DNA from: Aurantiochytrium sp. KH105 | Lineage: Eukaryota; Sar; Bigyra; Thraustochytrida; Thraustochytriidae | DNA: 64,000 bases | Assembly: GCA_003116975.1 (NCBI GenBank) | Contig: BGKB01000111.1 | Location: 124,001-188,000, forward strand | Direction of reading: 5' to 3' | Shown here: positions 18,640 to 28,863 of the stretch, piece by piece | Layout of the letters: every line of letters starts with the position of its first letter | How positions within the stretch are numbered: the first letter of the stretch is position 1 | Translations under genes and position numbers: made by a program | Notes under the pieces: generated by a model | What the model was told of the DNA's origin: nothing | Database searches by the model: none | The model's input: only the letters and a program-made list of their open reading frames with translations

Positions 18640-19752
18640 TCAGGGGACAAGGTGGTACTCGAGGATAGAAACAAAGATCTTACCCTCGTGACTATGCTGA
18701 CGGTTGTAGCCCGCAATAAGGGTAGACCTGCCCGCGTGGAAGGTGATTCCGTCAGCCTCGTTGCCCGCGAAAAGAGGCTCGTGCCGCAGCGCAGTGCCCG
18801 TGGCAAGGCTGATGTGGCTCATTGTGTTCGACACGTCATCCGAAAACAAAAGCAATGTATTGGTCTCTGGAATGATGGTCGCACTTTGAATGTATTGCAG
18901 ACCGCCCTCGCGATATGGGTCACTCGCATTGAAATTGATCGAGAAACTGCCGCTGTCGTTGTCGAGATCGACAATGTCCACCCAATAGACTGTCGTGACA
19001 TTGAAAAAGTACCCATAGTAAAGCCGATGGGTACCCGGGTGATACGTTATCCAGTCCCATCCCTCGCCCTTGGACCGCGCCGCAACGCGATCCGGCTTGG
19101 GCTGAAGCGTGTTTGCGTCCACCGCGATTAATGCGCCCTCGGTGTTCATTTCTTCGGCGTGCGTTGCAAGCCAGATCTCCTCGCCGTACTCTTCCGAGGA
19201 AGCCCACTCCACACCGCCAATGTGAAAGAAGGGCCTGTCAATAATGGTCCCAAAGTCACGCGACATGTTGTACAAGTGCACATTGTCCACACTACTGATC
19301 GTCCCGTTCTCCGGTTCAAGACCAAAGACTCGCACACCGTGCATGTGAAACGTGTACAGCTTGGAAAAGCTGTCGTCGATGGTGATGCCCTGGAGTCCTT
19401 CAAAACCTTTCCCAGGCTCGTACCAAATCTCCTCTTCCAGCTTGCTCGTGCGCAAGAGATCGCGACCAGGCACCCAGTGATTTCTAAACTCCTTGGGGAG
19501 TGTGCCCCAGCAGTAGTCATCGTCTGCAGCGACGACCGACATCCCAAACTTGATGAGCACCCAGAGCACGAAACTGAGTCCGGCCAAGCCAAAAGGGATC
19601 ATGAGGATTGCCTGTTTCCCGTGAAAGGTATTCCACTCGCCCAGACACCTGCAGCAGCCCCAGCAGCGCAGCCGCCGCCGCAAGCGGGAAACCGGCCGTC
19701 GTGCGCGCAAGGACTCCACCTCCATTTCCTCGAACTCATCGGCCTCCAGCAT
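18640..19752 (-). CDS. Type II membrane protein with beta-propeller-like lumenal domain
   Basis: I do not recognise a named family. The 370-residue protein has an acidic, then Arg/Cys-rich cytosolic N-terminus, one clear membrane helix at about residues 48-75, and a lumenal or extracellular part of about 290 residues. That part has repeated strands with phrases such as QGITIDDSFSKLYTFHMHG and WDWITYHPGTHRLYYG, like blades of a six-bladed propeller (inference). Several N-glycosylation sequons are visible (ENGTIS, YNMSRD, FNVTTV, FNASDP). The CxxC-type cluster before the helix could be palmitoylated. The start is ATG; the upstream sequence is GC-rich leader. Confidence 0.65.
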   Translation of the reverse strand: MLEADEFEEMEVESLRARRPVSRLRRRLRCWGCCRCLGEWNTFHGKQAILMIPFGLAGLSFVLWVLIKFGMSVVAADDDYCWGTLPKEFRNHWVPGRDLLRTSKLEEEIWYEPGKGFEGLQGITIDDSFSKLYTFHMHGVRVFGLEPENGTISSVDNVHLYNMSRDFGTIIDRPFFHIGGVEWASSEEYGEEIWLATHAEEMNTEGALIAVDANTLQPKPDRVAARSKGEGWDWITYHPGTHRLYYGYFFNVTTVYWVDIVDLDNDSGSFSINFNASDPYREGGLQYIQSATIIPETNTLLLFSDDVSNTMSHISLATGTALRHEPLFAGNEADGITFHAGRSTLIAGYNRQHSHEGKIFVSILEYHLVP

Positions 19753-21779
19753 CGAGCCGGCCGGCCCGAAGCCGTCGGCGACCCGCGCGAGTGCGCGCCG
19801 CGCCGCGCCGCCGCCGCCGCCGCCGCCGGTCCTCCTTGCACACGCCCTCAGCGCGCCTCTTCGCGCGAGCGCGCGAGTTCTTTTTGCTCCACCAAAACTT
19901 GATTGATGCGTTGTTGCTCTTCTTCACTGACATGGCAAGTTTGTCATTGTGCACCCGCCAACACTGGCAACAAGATGCGACGTTTATCTTGCGTATAGTC
20001 TACTACCACAAAAGAAAAAGAAAAAAGCACAGCGCCCCAGGTGAGCGTCCAAATCCCTGCAAGCATGGTGTCCATCCAAGAGCCTTGCAAGCAGTCAGGC
20101 AAAGAAGTTGTTCTTATTTGGGACTGTAAGATTTTTTGCATTCATTCTGCGTACGCATCCTTGAATCGATTCATCAATCCTCATGATCGATCGCCTGGCG
20201 TGACGTCTTTGCATCGTAAATTTTACCTTTATGTGAGACGTGGATACTTTGTCGTTGATGTTTTCGAGTGAAGCGGAAAGATAGCAAAATTCTTTGGCTT
20301 TGTGCGCAGATTAACGAAGCTTCTTTTCGCGACAGAACCCGCGCAGGACGATCCGCCGTGATCTACTGCTCCATGTATGTCGCGCACTCGGCTCTTTTGC
20401 ATCAAAGTGAGTTCGACCCAGCCAAATTCGTCGATCAACAGGTCTTTTAATTGCGAGACGGACCGCCGATTGAATCACGCACGTGCTATAGCCATTTGTC
20501 GTATCATCATGATCTGTGTTCGCCTCGCGACTCCAGGCACACTCTCTCCGTTACGTGAATTGCGTGGCTTGGCCCGAAGCTCTGGGACGTGATCAACTTG
20601 AATAAGAAATTTTGTGAGTAAACCATGGGTAGTCAACAAGTGTATAGCAGCAGCAGCAGCGACGAGAGCAAGATTCGCTTTCGTCAATACCCTCGTCATC
20701 CTTCGCGTGCAAGGGAGCCGAAAAGATGAAAAGAGAAAAAAGAGATAGCTTCAGGCGGCCAAAGAAAAAGAAGCTGAGCTCGAGCTTGATTTTGTTCATG
20801 ATGGGCCCGTACGGCGATGTGCCCATGCGTCAAGCAAAAAGGAAGTGCAAAAATCAAAGGTCAAGATTTTTTAAATCGTGTTCTGCATGGGCCCAATTGG
20901 CGATGTGATCATGCGTCAAGCAAAAGGGAGCCGCAGAATCAAAGTTCAAGATTTGAGGAAGTTTCTGCTGGGCAACAATGGCGATATGCTCATGCGGGCC
21001 CCGACCTTGACAGAGATCGAGCAGCCAGCTTGGATTTCGTAATATTTGCGTATGCGATATTGGTCCTCGAGATCTTACGAGTGCATGAACGGCATGTACC
21101 AAGAGATGCGCATATGAAAGGGATGGTCAACGTCCATTTTTGTGCTGCGGGGCGTTCTTGACGATGCTGCGCACCTTTTTCACCCTGTGTAACGGCGCCG
21201 GCTTCGCTAAGGAACGTATTGTACGGCATTTGGTCGCCAAGGATGCCGCAAAAGGTGACGCCTTTGGCGATTTCGAGCCATTCGCCGTACTCGCTGCGCT
21301 AAAAGTCTTGCAGATCTTTGCCAAACTTACCCTCGATGTCTTTCGAGTTGTCAATTACCTTCTTCTCTCCTCAGCGGGCACGGGCTTGTGCCAAACCTCA
21401 GCCAGACCAAACTACGTAATGCGCTACGAGATTGCCTTGTACACCAGTACTCGTACACGACCAGCTGCCGTGCCAGGCTGTCGCCCTTTGACCCCTTGCT
21501 CTGCTCCCAGCCCATGCTGCCGCTCCGCATGGCATGGTCTTCTACAAGTAAAGTAGCCTTGCTCATCACATTACGCCAGGATCCGTCCAGCCTGTTGTAA
21601 TCGTAATCTGGAGGCGAGAACAAATCTGCAACCTGGCGACCGACCGACCGACCGGCCGGCAGAGCAACCGACGAGTGAGCGGGCGAGGGACGGGCTTGAG
21701 CGCGCGCGGACGCGAGCAGCGCACGTCCCGCGGGTGACGGCGCGGCTCTGCGACGAAAGCGGCAGCAGCTTGCAGAGGA
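19753..21779. other. Intergenic region with degenerate repeats
   Basis: The left end, with CCGCCGCCG runs, is the leader of the membrane protein gene. The right end (GACCGACCGACCGGCCGG near 21640) is the promoter side of the glycosyltransferase gene. Between them I see no convincing gene. The minus strand at about 20990-21350 gives short stretches that look protein-like but contain stops; I cannot assign them. Confidence 0.45.
20801..21000. repeat. Degenerate tandem repeat, about 85-bp unit
   Basis: Two diverged copies start with ATGGGCCC at 20801 and 20886, and a truncated third starts near 20967. All share a GGCGATRTG..CATGCG core. The first two also share TCAAGCAAAARGGA and a ...AATCAAAG-TCAAGATTT ending. 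No coding function is evident. Confidence 0.7.
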
Positions 21780-23709
21780 ATGGGCAAGAAGAACAGCAAG
21801 GAGAGCACGACAGGCGCCATGGCGAGCACAACGTCGACCTCGTTCTTCTCGCCCCCCGAAGGCAAGCCCTTCCTCATTTACCAGTGCGGCACCAACAACT
21901 GGCAGCGCGAGGGCGAGTTTTCCCCCGGTACGTCCACCGCGCCGGCGCGGTAGCGCACCGCAGCACAGCGCTGCGCAGCGCCGTGCGGCCGCGCGCGATC
22001 CAAGGCGACGCGACGAGGCTGAGAAAGGTGGCAAATGGAAAGAGGGGTGTGTGCAGACTTGTCCTTTCGATCTTTTTGATCTTTCCTCTGCTTGGGCCGG
22101 CCGGCCTTGTTGTTTCCCTCATGTGGGCACAGCGAGCGAAGCTTCGCGTTTCTTGCTTGCGCACGGCGAGCGTCCCGCGTCGCCGTACTTACCTTGTGCG
22201 AGACGATCGAGGGGGAGACACAGAGGACGACCATAGGAAGGGAGGGGAAAACCACGTAACGGACGGAACACAGAACTAACGAATGGATGATGATGATGAC
22301 GATGCTGACAATGCTGACGATGACGACGACGATGATGATGATGATGATGCCCCATTGACTGACGTACTGCGGCGTATCTACGACTTGACTTGGGGGGGAA
22401 ATCTAAAGGCAGCGGCATCCTGCATGAAGCGCATCACAATGCGTACATGGCCATGGAAGGTGTAAAGAGCTACAGCATTTACCCGAGCGAGCACCAGAGC
22501 CCGCACGAAGACCCCTGTGTGGAGGTCTTCAAGCTGGAGCACCCGATCCCGATCTGTGAGTCGGCCTCGCCCGTGTCCTCGTACCGCTGGCATTCCATGA
22601 GCGAGGAGGAGTTCACCGCCTACACGAAGCGTCTGGAAGACACTGTTTATAACCAAATGGAGGCCGCCGAGGAGCGCGAAGGCACCAACTTTAGCTTGTG
22701 CATTGCCCATCACACCTTTACCAATCCGCTCGTCATGCGCAGAGTTCTTCAGCGCCGCAAGGAGGCCGGCAAGCCCCCCGCGGCGCTCGTCTGCTTCGTT
22801 CATGGCACGGCACTGAAAATGTACGTGCACGAGCGCGACCAGAAAAAGCCCGACGAATTTCCCATGCGCTTCCTGCCCATGATGAAGGACTCCGGCGTCT
22901 TTGACCCGTCCGACGACTGCAGCGTGCAAATCTGCTTTGCCATTAGCAACCAGCAGATTGATGCCTTCTTAGAAATCTTTTCCCCGTTTCCCAAGGATCG
23001 CGTGGTCATTTCGCCCAATGGTATCAACCAAGTCATCTTTCACCAACAAAAGGGATGCACCATCTCCAATACCCTCACCCAGTACCCTTCGTGGCACTAC
23101 GAGGGAAGTCCGCGCGAAAGCGTTACGATCGAGGCGGACAAGTACGAGCACGTGGTTGTCATGGTGAGCAAGTTTGCCGACTGGAAGCGCGTGCCGGCGC
23201 TCCTGTACGCGGCCAAGACCTACGAGTCGGACTTTGACGGCAAGGTTGCCACCGTTATTGTCGGGACTGGGCCCAAGGACGCCCAGGTCGAGCTCCAGGA
23301 ACTCGCCTTTGGAGAGCTTGACCTGCAGCATACTTATTTCCTCGGTCCCCAGCCCCAACCCGAGCTCGCCAAACTGTACACCATCTCCTCGGTGGGCGTC
23401 TTCCCCTCCTACAAGGAGCCCTTCGGCATGGTTCTCATCGAGTGCATGGCCTGCGGTACGCCTGTCATTGGTGCAAACTCGGGCGGGCCCAAGGACTTCG
23501 TGGACCCCTCTGTCGGCACCCTCGTCGAGGAGACGGACGACCTGGAGGAGCTCGGCTCGCGCGTTTGCGTCGCCGTCAAGGACGCCATCAACGACGACTG
23601 GAAGGACGCGCGCACCGACGCCTGCAAAAAGCTTGTTTCGGAACGCTTTTCCGTCACCAAGCAGGTCACCGAGCTCCTTTCTGGAACTCGCGAGGCGCTC
23701 AGCATTTAA
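21780..23709 (+). CDS. GT4-type glycosyltransferase (two exons)
   Basis: I read two exons: 21780-21927 and 22409-23709, with a 481-base intron that starts GTACGT and ends TCTAAAG. The join is in phase and gives ...EGEFSPG-SGILHEAHHN.... The 482-residue protein shows a GT-B fold: an N-terminal half with SLCIAHHTFTN and VCFVHGTALKM, and a C-terminal donor-binding half with VVMVSKFADWKR and the family EX7E motif in EPFGMVLIECMACGTPVIG (about residues 396-414). It begins MGKKNSKES, so there is no signal peptide and it is probably cytosolic. Acceptor and product cannot be told from sequence. The intron holds a GATGATGAC-type simple repeat near 22283-22350. The intron ends are my reading; cDNA is the test. 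Confidence 0.75.
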
Positions 23710-24058
23710 AAAGGGTTCTATGGAATGCTGCACTTCAAAGGTCCGTCGAACCAATGAACGAATCCATGCATGAATCTTGCATGAATCATGCATGAATCAG
23801 AAACTGACAGACCACACAGCAAAGATCCCAATATTAAAAGTCACTTTTCTTTCTCATGTCTTTTGGCAGTAGCAGCAAAGTCTCCTCACAGTCAATCAAT
23901 GATGGAGCCTTCTTGACTTGACCCCGTCGGCTTCGCAGCAAGTGCTTGTGCTGGCGGCACGAGGAGATCTTCATTTCACGACTCCTGCTCTTGGTGAAGA
24001 TCTCGTTCGGTTTGCTGAGGTTCTTACTTGATTGCGAGCTCGCGATTATTCGTTTACA

Positions 24059-24090
<32 letters not shown>

Positions 24091-24269
24091 GGCGTGCATG
24101 CGTTGGTCCGTGGTCCGTCATTACCAAGCGAGTTGCCGCCGGGGTCATCAATGCCGGGCTTTTTGATTTTGTTTGACCCTTTTGCGAAAACCTCGTGCCG
24201 CAAGCAAAGGCGAAAGCGCCACTTGCAGACGAGACAAGACAGGAGAAGGCAAGGCAAGGCAAGAAGAGG
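23710..24269. other. Intergenic region
   Basis: This is the 3' flank of the glycosyltransferase gene, with repeated GCATGAATC (about 23765-23800), and the promoter of SURF1, with a (GCGT)n array at about 24058-24092 and a GGCAAGGCAAGGCAAG leader just before the ATG. I see no other gene. Confidence 0.6.
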
Positions 24270-25001
24270 ATGGCGACGCGACGCGGCGTGGACTGGCTTG
24301 GCCTCGGGCTCTTCGGCAGCCTCGCGGCCGGAACCTTTGGTCTTGGATCGTGGCAGGTGAAGCGCTACTTCTGGAAAGTTGATCTTGTCGAGGAGCGACG
24401 GCGCATGCTTGAACGCGACGCTGTCCCGCTTGCGGAGGCTTCGCGGCCCTATGAGCGCGTGCGCTGCTCAGGCACCTTTGACTACGCGCAAAGCATGTTT
24501 GTTGGACCTCGAAGTGCACCTGCGCACGGCGTCCAAGGCACTGGTGCGATGCAACCAAGCGGCTGGTATGTGGTCACCCCGTTCACCGACAAAGACTCGG
24601 GCAAACGCGTGCTTGTGAACCGCGGATGGATCCCACGTGACCAGCAACAGCTCGCGCTTCAAGGTCTTGAAAAAGGACTCGACGCAGAGTCATTTGATGG
24701 CGTCCTGGCAAAGGCCGAGGAGGGCGGCACCTTTACACCAGACAAGCTCAGCAACGAATCTGTCGAGTATTTTCGCATGGATGTCGAGACCATGCGTGCT
24801 CAGCGAGGACTCCCTGAGGATACACCTTTGGTCGAGCGTGTTCAGACGTCGCCTCAAGAGGCAACCATTATGCCACGTCCCAAGGCCCCCGAGGACATGA
24901 TGGTCTTTCAGGTCCATCCCATGACACACGTTGGATATGCGGCCACCTGGTACGGCCTTAGCGCTGCTGGTCTCTTTCTCATTCGCAAACGTTTCCTCTG
25001 A
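24270..25001 (+). CDS. SURF1: SURF1-family cytochrome c oxidase assembly factor
   Basis: SURF1/Shy1 helps build cytochrome c oxidase in the mitochondrial inner membrane. The 243-residue protein has the two expected membrane helices, at about residues 10-27 (followed by the LGSWQVKRYFWK signature) and at about 219-238 (HVGYAATWYGLSAAGLFLI). Between them are the family motifs GTFDY, FVGPRS, GWYVVTPF and VLVNRGWIPRD. It has no long presequence; the start is the ATG at 24270 after a CAAG-rich leader. The frame is open upstream only from a GTG. Length is close to bacterial SURF1. Confidence 0.92.
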   Translation: MATRRGVDWLGLGLFGSLAAGTFGLGSWQVKRYFWKVDLVEERRRMLERDAVPLAEASRPYERVRCSGTFDYAQSMFVGPRSAPAHGVQGTGAMQPSGWYVVTPFTDKDSGKRVLVNRGWIPRDQQQLALQGLEKGLDAESFDGVLAKAEEGGTFTPDKLSNESVEYFRMDVETMRAQRGLPEDTPLVERVQTSPQEATIMPRPKAPEDMMVFQVHPMTHVGYAATWYGLSAAGLFLIRKRFL

Positions 25002-25670
25002 TGATCCTAAAAAATAGACACCTGCCTTTTAACCTTTTCTCTTACTTTGTCCGCAACTCAAACGTTGTAGTCTGAGGTTCAAAAGCAAAAAAAGGGGGCT
25101 GGCTGTCGACGTCAATCTCTGGCACGTTTGGTTGCCGGTTCCGCTTGCAGTCAAGTCAACAAAGTCTCTTGCTTCAATGCAGCCCTCACGATCAAAGTCA
25201 GATCACCTTGATTACTACAGCCGCGATAGATTCGAGGCTGAACTGCACGCAAAACTCGCCAGAGTCGCATTGTGCAAAGCTCCTCGTCTGAGTGCACACC
25301 TTGTGTCTCCAACTCCGCATCATCCGGGCAGCGTCTTCGCCAGCAGCATCATCGCCCCCCTCAGCTCGCGGTCCGCAGCGCCAGCGACGTCGCAGGGCCG
25401 TCGCGTCCTCTTTGCGTGGTCGCTGCTGCTGCGCCGCTGGCTTGCGCAGCTGCAGTGCAGTGCCGACGGCGAGCGACCGGGGAGCTCAAAGGGCGGCACG
25501 GGACGGTTTATGATGTGTGTCTGGCTCCTCCTTTCGGGAGCGGAACGGGGCGCGTGGTCCGACCTAGACAGGGGAGGAAAGGCGTCTCTCGGCAAACCCA
25601 AATCACAAAGAGCAAGGCTAGCGGCACGGGAGGAGCGAGACAGCAGCAGCAAGGCGGGAGAGCAGGCAGG
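25002..25670. other. Intergenic region
   Basis: This is the 3' flank of SURF1 and the promoter and leader of the crotonase gene. The frame of the crotonase is open for about 400 bases upstream of its ATG, but this part is Ser/Arg-rich and looks like GC-rich leader, not protein. I see no separate gene. Confidence 0.55.
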
Positions 25671-26486
25671 ATGACGTACCAGACGATCACGGTGGAGCGC
25701 GACGAGCGCGGCTGGGACGTGGTGACGTTGAACCGGCCCAAGAAGCTGAACGCGGTGAGCCCGCTGGTGATCACTGAGCTGCTCCAGTACTTTTCGGCGC
25801 TCGAGACCGACGAGTTGGTGACCCACGAAAAGGGCGGCCCGTTCCCGCGCGCCATTATCCTCAAGGCGAACGGACGCGCGTTCTGCGCCGGCCTCGATCT
25901 TACCGAGGGCACCGACACGCTCAAGTCGGATGGCACGCACTTTTTCAATGTCCAGCGTCGCCTCGTGCAGATCGCCATGATCATGCGCCGGATCAAGCAG
26001 CCCATCATTTGCCTTGCGCAGGGCTCGGCAGCAGGCTTTGGTTTGGCGCTCACCCTCGCATCAGATGTACGTCTCATCACCAAGGACTTTCGCTGCAACG
26101 TGGCCATGGCTAAGATTGGTCTCACCGGCGGCGACATTGGCATCTCTTACTTTTTGCCCCGTCTTGTGGGCCCCGGCGTTGCAGGAGAGATGATGATGAC
26201 GGGCCGCTTCCTTCACGCGGAGCGCGCCTACCAGCTCGGCTTTGCGAACTCCATGCACGACACCTACGAGGACATGGTCAAGGCCGGCGAGGCCATGGCG
26301 GAGACCATGATCGAGACCATGGCTCCCATGCCTCTCTTCCTTACCAAGGAGGCGCTCAATATTTCGCTCCAGGCTCCGAGTCTCCATAGCCAGATCGCTC
26401 TCGAGGACCGCCAGCAGCTCATGTCGCTCAAAGACCCGGCCTTTCCCATTTACGTGCAAAAGGGATTCAAAAAGAGCAAGATCTAA
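25671..26486 (+). CDS. Crotonase-fold enoyl-CoA hydratase/isomerase with PTS1-like SKI end
   Basis: The protein has 271 residues and belongs to the crotonase superfamily, acting on enoyl-CoA esters in fatty-acid oxidation. The oxyanion-hole segments are visible as GRAFCAGLDLTEG and QGSAAGFGLALTLASDVRL. In the active-site region the position of the first hydratase Glu appears to be Lys (NVAMAKIGL), while an Asp is kept in LTGGDIG at the place used by dienoyl-CoA isomerases. I therefore favour an isomerase over a classical hydratase (inference). It ends KKSKI, a variant of the peroxisomal signal SKL. The start MTYQT is the first ATG after a long GC-rich leader. Confidence 0.85.
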   Translation: MTYQTITVERDERGWDVVTLNRPKKLNAVSPLVITELLQYFSALETDELVTHEKGGPFPRAIILKANGRAFCAGLDLTEGTDTLKSDGTHFFNVQRRLVQIAMIMRRIKQPIICLAQGSAAGFGLALTLASDVRLITKDFRCNVAMAKIGLTGGDIGISYFLPRLVGPGVAGEMMMTGRFLHAERAYQLGFANSMHDTYEDMVKAGEAMAETMIETMAPMPLFLTKEALNISLQAPSLHSQIALEDRQQLMSLKDPAFPIYVQKGFKKSKI

Positions 26487-27045
26487 AGATGTCTTGTTTA
26501 CCTCCAGTTTGCCCTATATCTTTTCTCAGAATGCAATCATAAATCAAAATTCCACATCGTGTCGTGTCGTGTCGCTGTCACCTTTTTTGCCCTTTCGCAA
26601 ATTCTGTCGCCGCACCAAAGTAGGTCTACGATTCTCCGCTTGTGCTCATGTTTAAAAAAAAAAAAGGTTTCTTTCAAGGTCTCCGACTCCTTAGGTCAGC
26701 GAGTTCCTCGATGGTGCATAGGACGATTCGTCACTGCATTTAGATCGAAAAATGTCTTGTTCAATCCAATTTCCTTTTACCTTTCCTAAAATATTCAATC
26801 ATAAATCAAAATTTCACATCGTCTCGTGTCGTGTCGTGTCGTGTCGTGTCGTGTCGTGTCGTGTCGTGTCGTGTCGTGACGTTTTGCGGCGCTTTCACCT
26901 TTTTTACCTTTTTCGCAGATTCTGTCGCCGCGCCAGACTGGGTCCACAATTTACCTCTTGTTCTCATGTTTAAACGTAGGCCTACTGTCGACGTCTGCGA
27001 CATCTCAGGTCAGTGAGTCACTCGACGATGAGCCGTCACTGCTTT
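26484..27045. repeat. Diverged tandem duplication across the 3' ends of two convergent genes
   Basis: Segment A (about 26484-26738) and segment B (about 26745-27045) align: both have ATGTCTTGTT, AATCATAAATCAAAATT-CACATCGT-TCGTG, CACCTTTTTT-CC-TTTCGCA-ATTCTGTCGCCGC, CTCATGTTTAAA and AGGTCAG-GAGT--CTCGA. B ends inside the last codons of the minus-strand gene at 27005, and A therefore contains a decayed copy of that gene's C-terminus. A GTGTC pentamer array (26821-26878) expanded only in copy B. Confidence 0.85.
26821..26878. repeat. (TCGTG)n pentanucleotide microsatellite
   Basis: About eleven TCGTG units form a nearly pure array in the intergenic space. The paralogous segment at about 26556-26575 has only about three units, so the array expanded after the segment was duplicated. 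Confidence 0.9.
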
Positions 27046-28255
27046 CGTCACTACTTTCTTCTTCGCTTTCGGAAACAGTACGCCGTCTCCTGCTTGTGGG
27101 CCTTTCCTTGCCTCTTGACCTCCTGGACGATGCCTCGACATAATATGCTGGTGCCTTACCTCGAGTTCGTTCCGATGTCGACGGTTTGACAACGCCAACA
27201 ATCCCTTCGCGCTCAAGCACCTGCAGCACAGAGGAAACCTTGCTCGGGCTTCCCAATCTGGTCTTTTGCGCAATCTCCTTGGCCGTGAAGGAACGTCGTC
27301 TCGAGCTCTTGGCATTCGTGAGGTATGAGCTAATTTTACGTCGGAGCATTTCGCGCTCATCATCTGCAGCAACTTGGTCCAAATCTGCAATTGCAGCGTC
27401 CGAGGTGGACGCTGCGCCGTTTTCCTGTGATCTACGCTGGGGAGAACTTGGAGTGTGCGTGCTTTTGCCGCCGGTAAGCCTCGCAACGATATTGCGGGTT
27501 GACACACGTTTTTCAGGAAAACGCTGCTCATTTGCAATTTCGCCAATGTCTCGCTCCGTCGAACTTTGCGTGGACCGACGGCTGACCGTCGTCGGAGCAG
27601 CAGCAGAATCATGCACCGGAAGCGTAGAGTCGGTTGCTGGAAGCGTAGAGTCCGTCGCTGGAAATGAAGAGTCTGGGTGATTCCTTTCGGCGCTGTCCAC
27701 TGCTACAGCTTCGGCTGTTTCTGGCGCCATCTCTTCGCCAGTAACATCGTCGACTCCCTCGCCGGCGTTCGCTGCGCTGTCTTGCACGGTAACCGTCGCT
27801 TTTACAACATCTTGCGTTGCATTTTCTTCTGCATTTCCTATTGCTGGCTGAGGCTGCAAAAACGAGGATGATGGGGAAGGCGAAATTGCCGAAGAAGATG
27901 AGGAGGAGGAGGAAGAAGTAGAGGCTAGTAATGAGACCCTAGGAGCCATGCCTGCAGGGACATGCGGGCTCAAGAAGTTGCTGGCGGAAAAAAGTGCGCT
28001 CTGTGTCTTCTCCATCGCTTCAAGCGCCTCGAGAGCCTTGTCCATGCTCTCTTTGTACTGAACACTCTGCGCACGTAGCTTGTCGAGATGATTTAGAAAT
28101 GCAATTGTCTCTGCCTGTTTCTCCCGTAAAGCCTGTAGCGTGGCTGCAAGGCCAGCAAGCGGGGCCGGGGCGCCGAGAAGGTTGGCGCTGGCATCATCCT
28201 CGACACGTCGACGCTTCGTGCCCTCGCCTCGAGACGCTGGCGGCCCGTTGTGCAT
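27005..28255 (-). CDS. Coiled-coil protein with C-terminal winged-helix-like domain
   Basis: I do not recognise a named family. The 416-residue protein has a basic KRRRVEDD motif near its start that could be a nuclear signal, a likely coiled coil at about residues 35-85, a long Ser/Thr/Ala-rich low-complexity middle with three similar repeats of DSTLPATDSTLP type, and near residues 300-375 a segment reading MLRRKISSYLTNAK...FTAKEIAQKTRLGSPSKVSSVLQVLEREGIVGVV, which has the helix pattern of a winged helix. The tail is Arg-rich and then Ser/Asp/Glu. A nuclear DNA-binding or chromatin role is inferred. I took the first ATG at 28255; the frame is open further upstream only from a GTG. Confidence 0.6.
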   Translation of the reverse strand: MHNGPPASRGEGTKRRRVEDDASANLLGAPAPLAGLAATLQALREKQAETIAFLNHLDKLRAQSVQYKESMDKALEALEAMEKTQSALFSASNFLSPHVPAGMAPRVSLLASTSSSSSSSSSAISPSPSSSFLQPQPAIGNAEENATQDVVKATVTVQDSAANAGEGVDDVTGEEMAPETAEAVAVDSAERNHPDSSFPATDSTLPATDSTLPVHDSAAAPTTVSRRSTQSSTERDIGEIANEQRFPEKRVSTRNIVARLTGGKSTHTPSSPQRRSQENGAASTSDAAIADLDQVAADDEREMLRRKISSYLTNAKSSRRRSFTAKEIAQKTRLGSPSKVSSVLQVLEREGIVGVVKPSTSERTRGKAPAYYVEASSRRSRGKERPTSRRRRTVSESEEESSDESSDGSSSSDSLT

Positions 28256-28863
28256 CGCGTGAATTTTGCTGCTGCAGAGAGATGCCGGCTCTCCAGTCAA
28301 GCGATTCCTCGGCAGCTCGTTGTGTCGCGCCGCAGGTCTGGGCACGTCGCGCGCACCAGAGCGCTGAGTTGCAGCCTGAGTTAACGATTTTGACCAATTG
28401 CGAAATCTTGTTCAACTTCTTCAGTCTCCTCGGTCTCACGCACGGAGCTGCGAAGTCGATTCCTGTACCAGCAGAAATGCTCTTGGAGAGGCGTCTGCTG
28501 CTGACAGCGGTGCACGCGCGAACGCAAGCGATCCGACTCGAGCCTCGCTTCTATTGAAATACACGCGTGGCAAGCCTGGCACAGCCAAGAGCGCTTGCCA
28601 TATTCCTCATCTTTGCAGCAGCAGCAGCAGCAGCAGCAGCAGCACGGCAAACTTGGCGCAAGGTTCGCGCCCAAGCGAAAAAGTGCCAGGCCCAAGATTG
28701 CGGAAATACAGCTCGCTAGCCAGCCAGCCGCGGCCGTCAGAGCTAAGAGCACGGGCGAAGGGGCGCGGGACCCAAGTGGACTTTGGTTCTGGTCCTGGCC
28801 AAGCGCTTGCCGCAACGGGGAGGAAACGAAAAGGGGGGTGCGCACCCCCCCCCCCTCCTTGTC
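28256..28863. other. Divergent promoter region
   Basis: This lies between the starts of the winged-helix-like gene (-) and the alpha-kinase gene (+). It has a (CAG)n run at 28615-28641 and a long C-run near 28845-28855. I see no gene. Confidence 0.6.
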
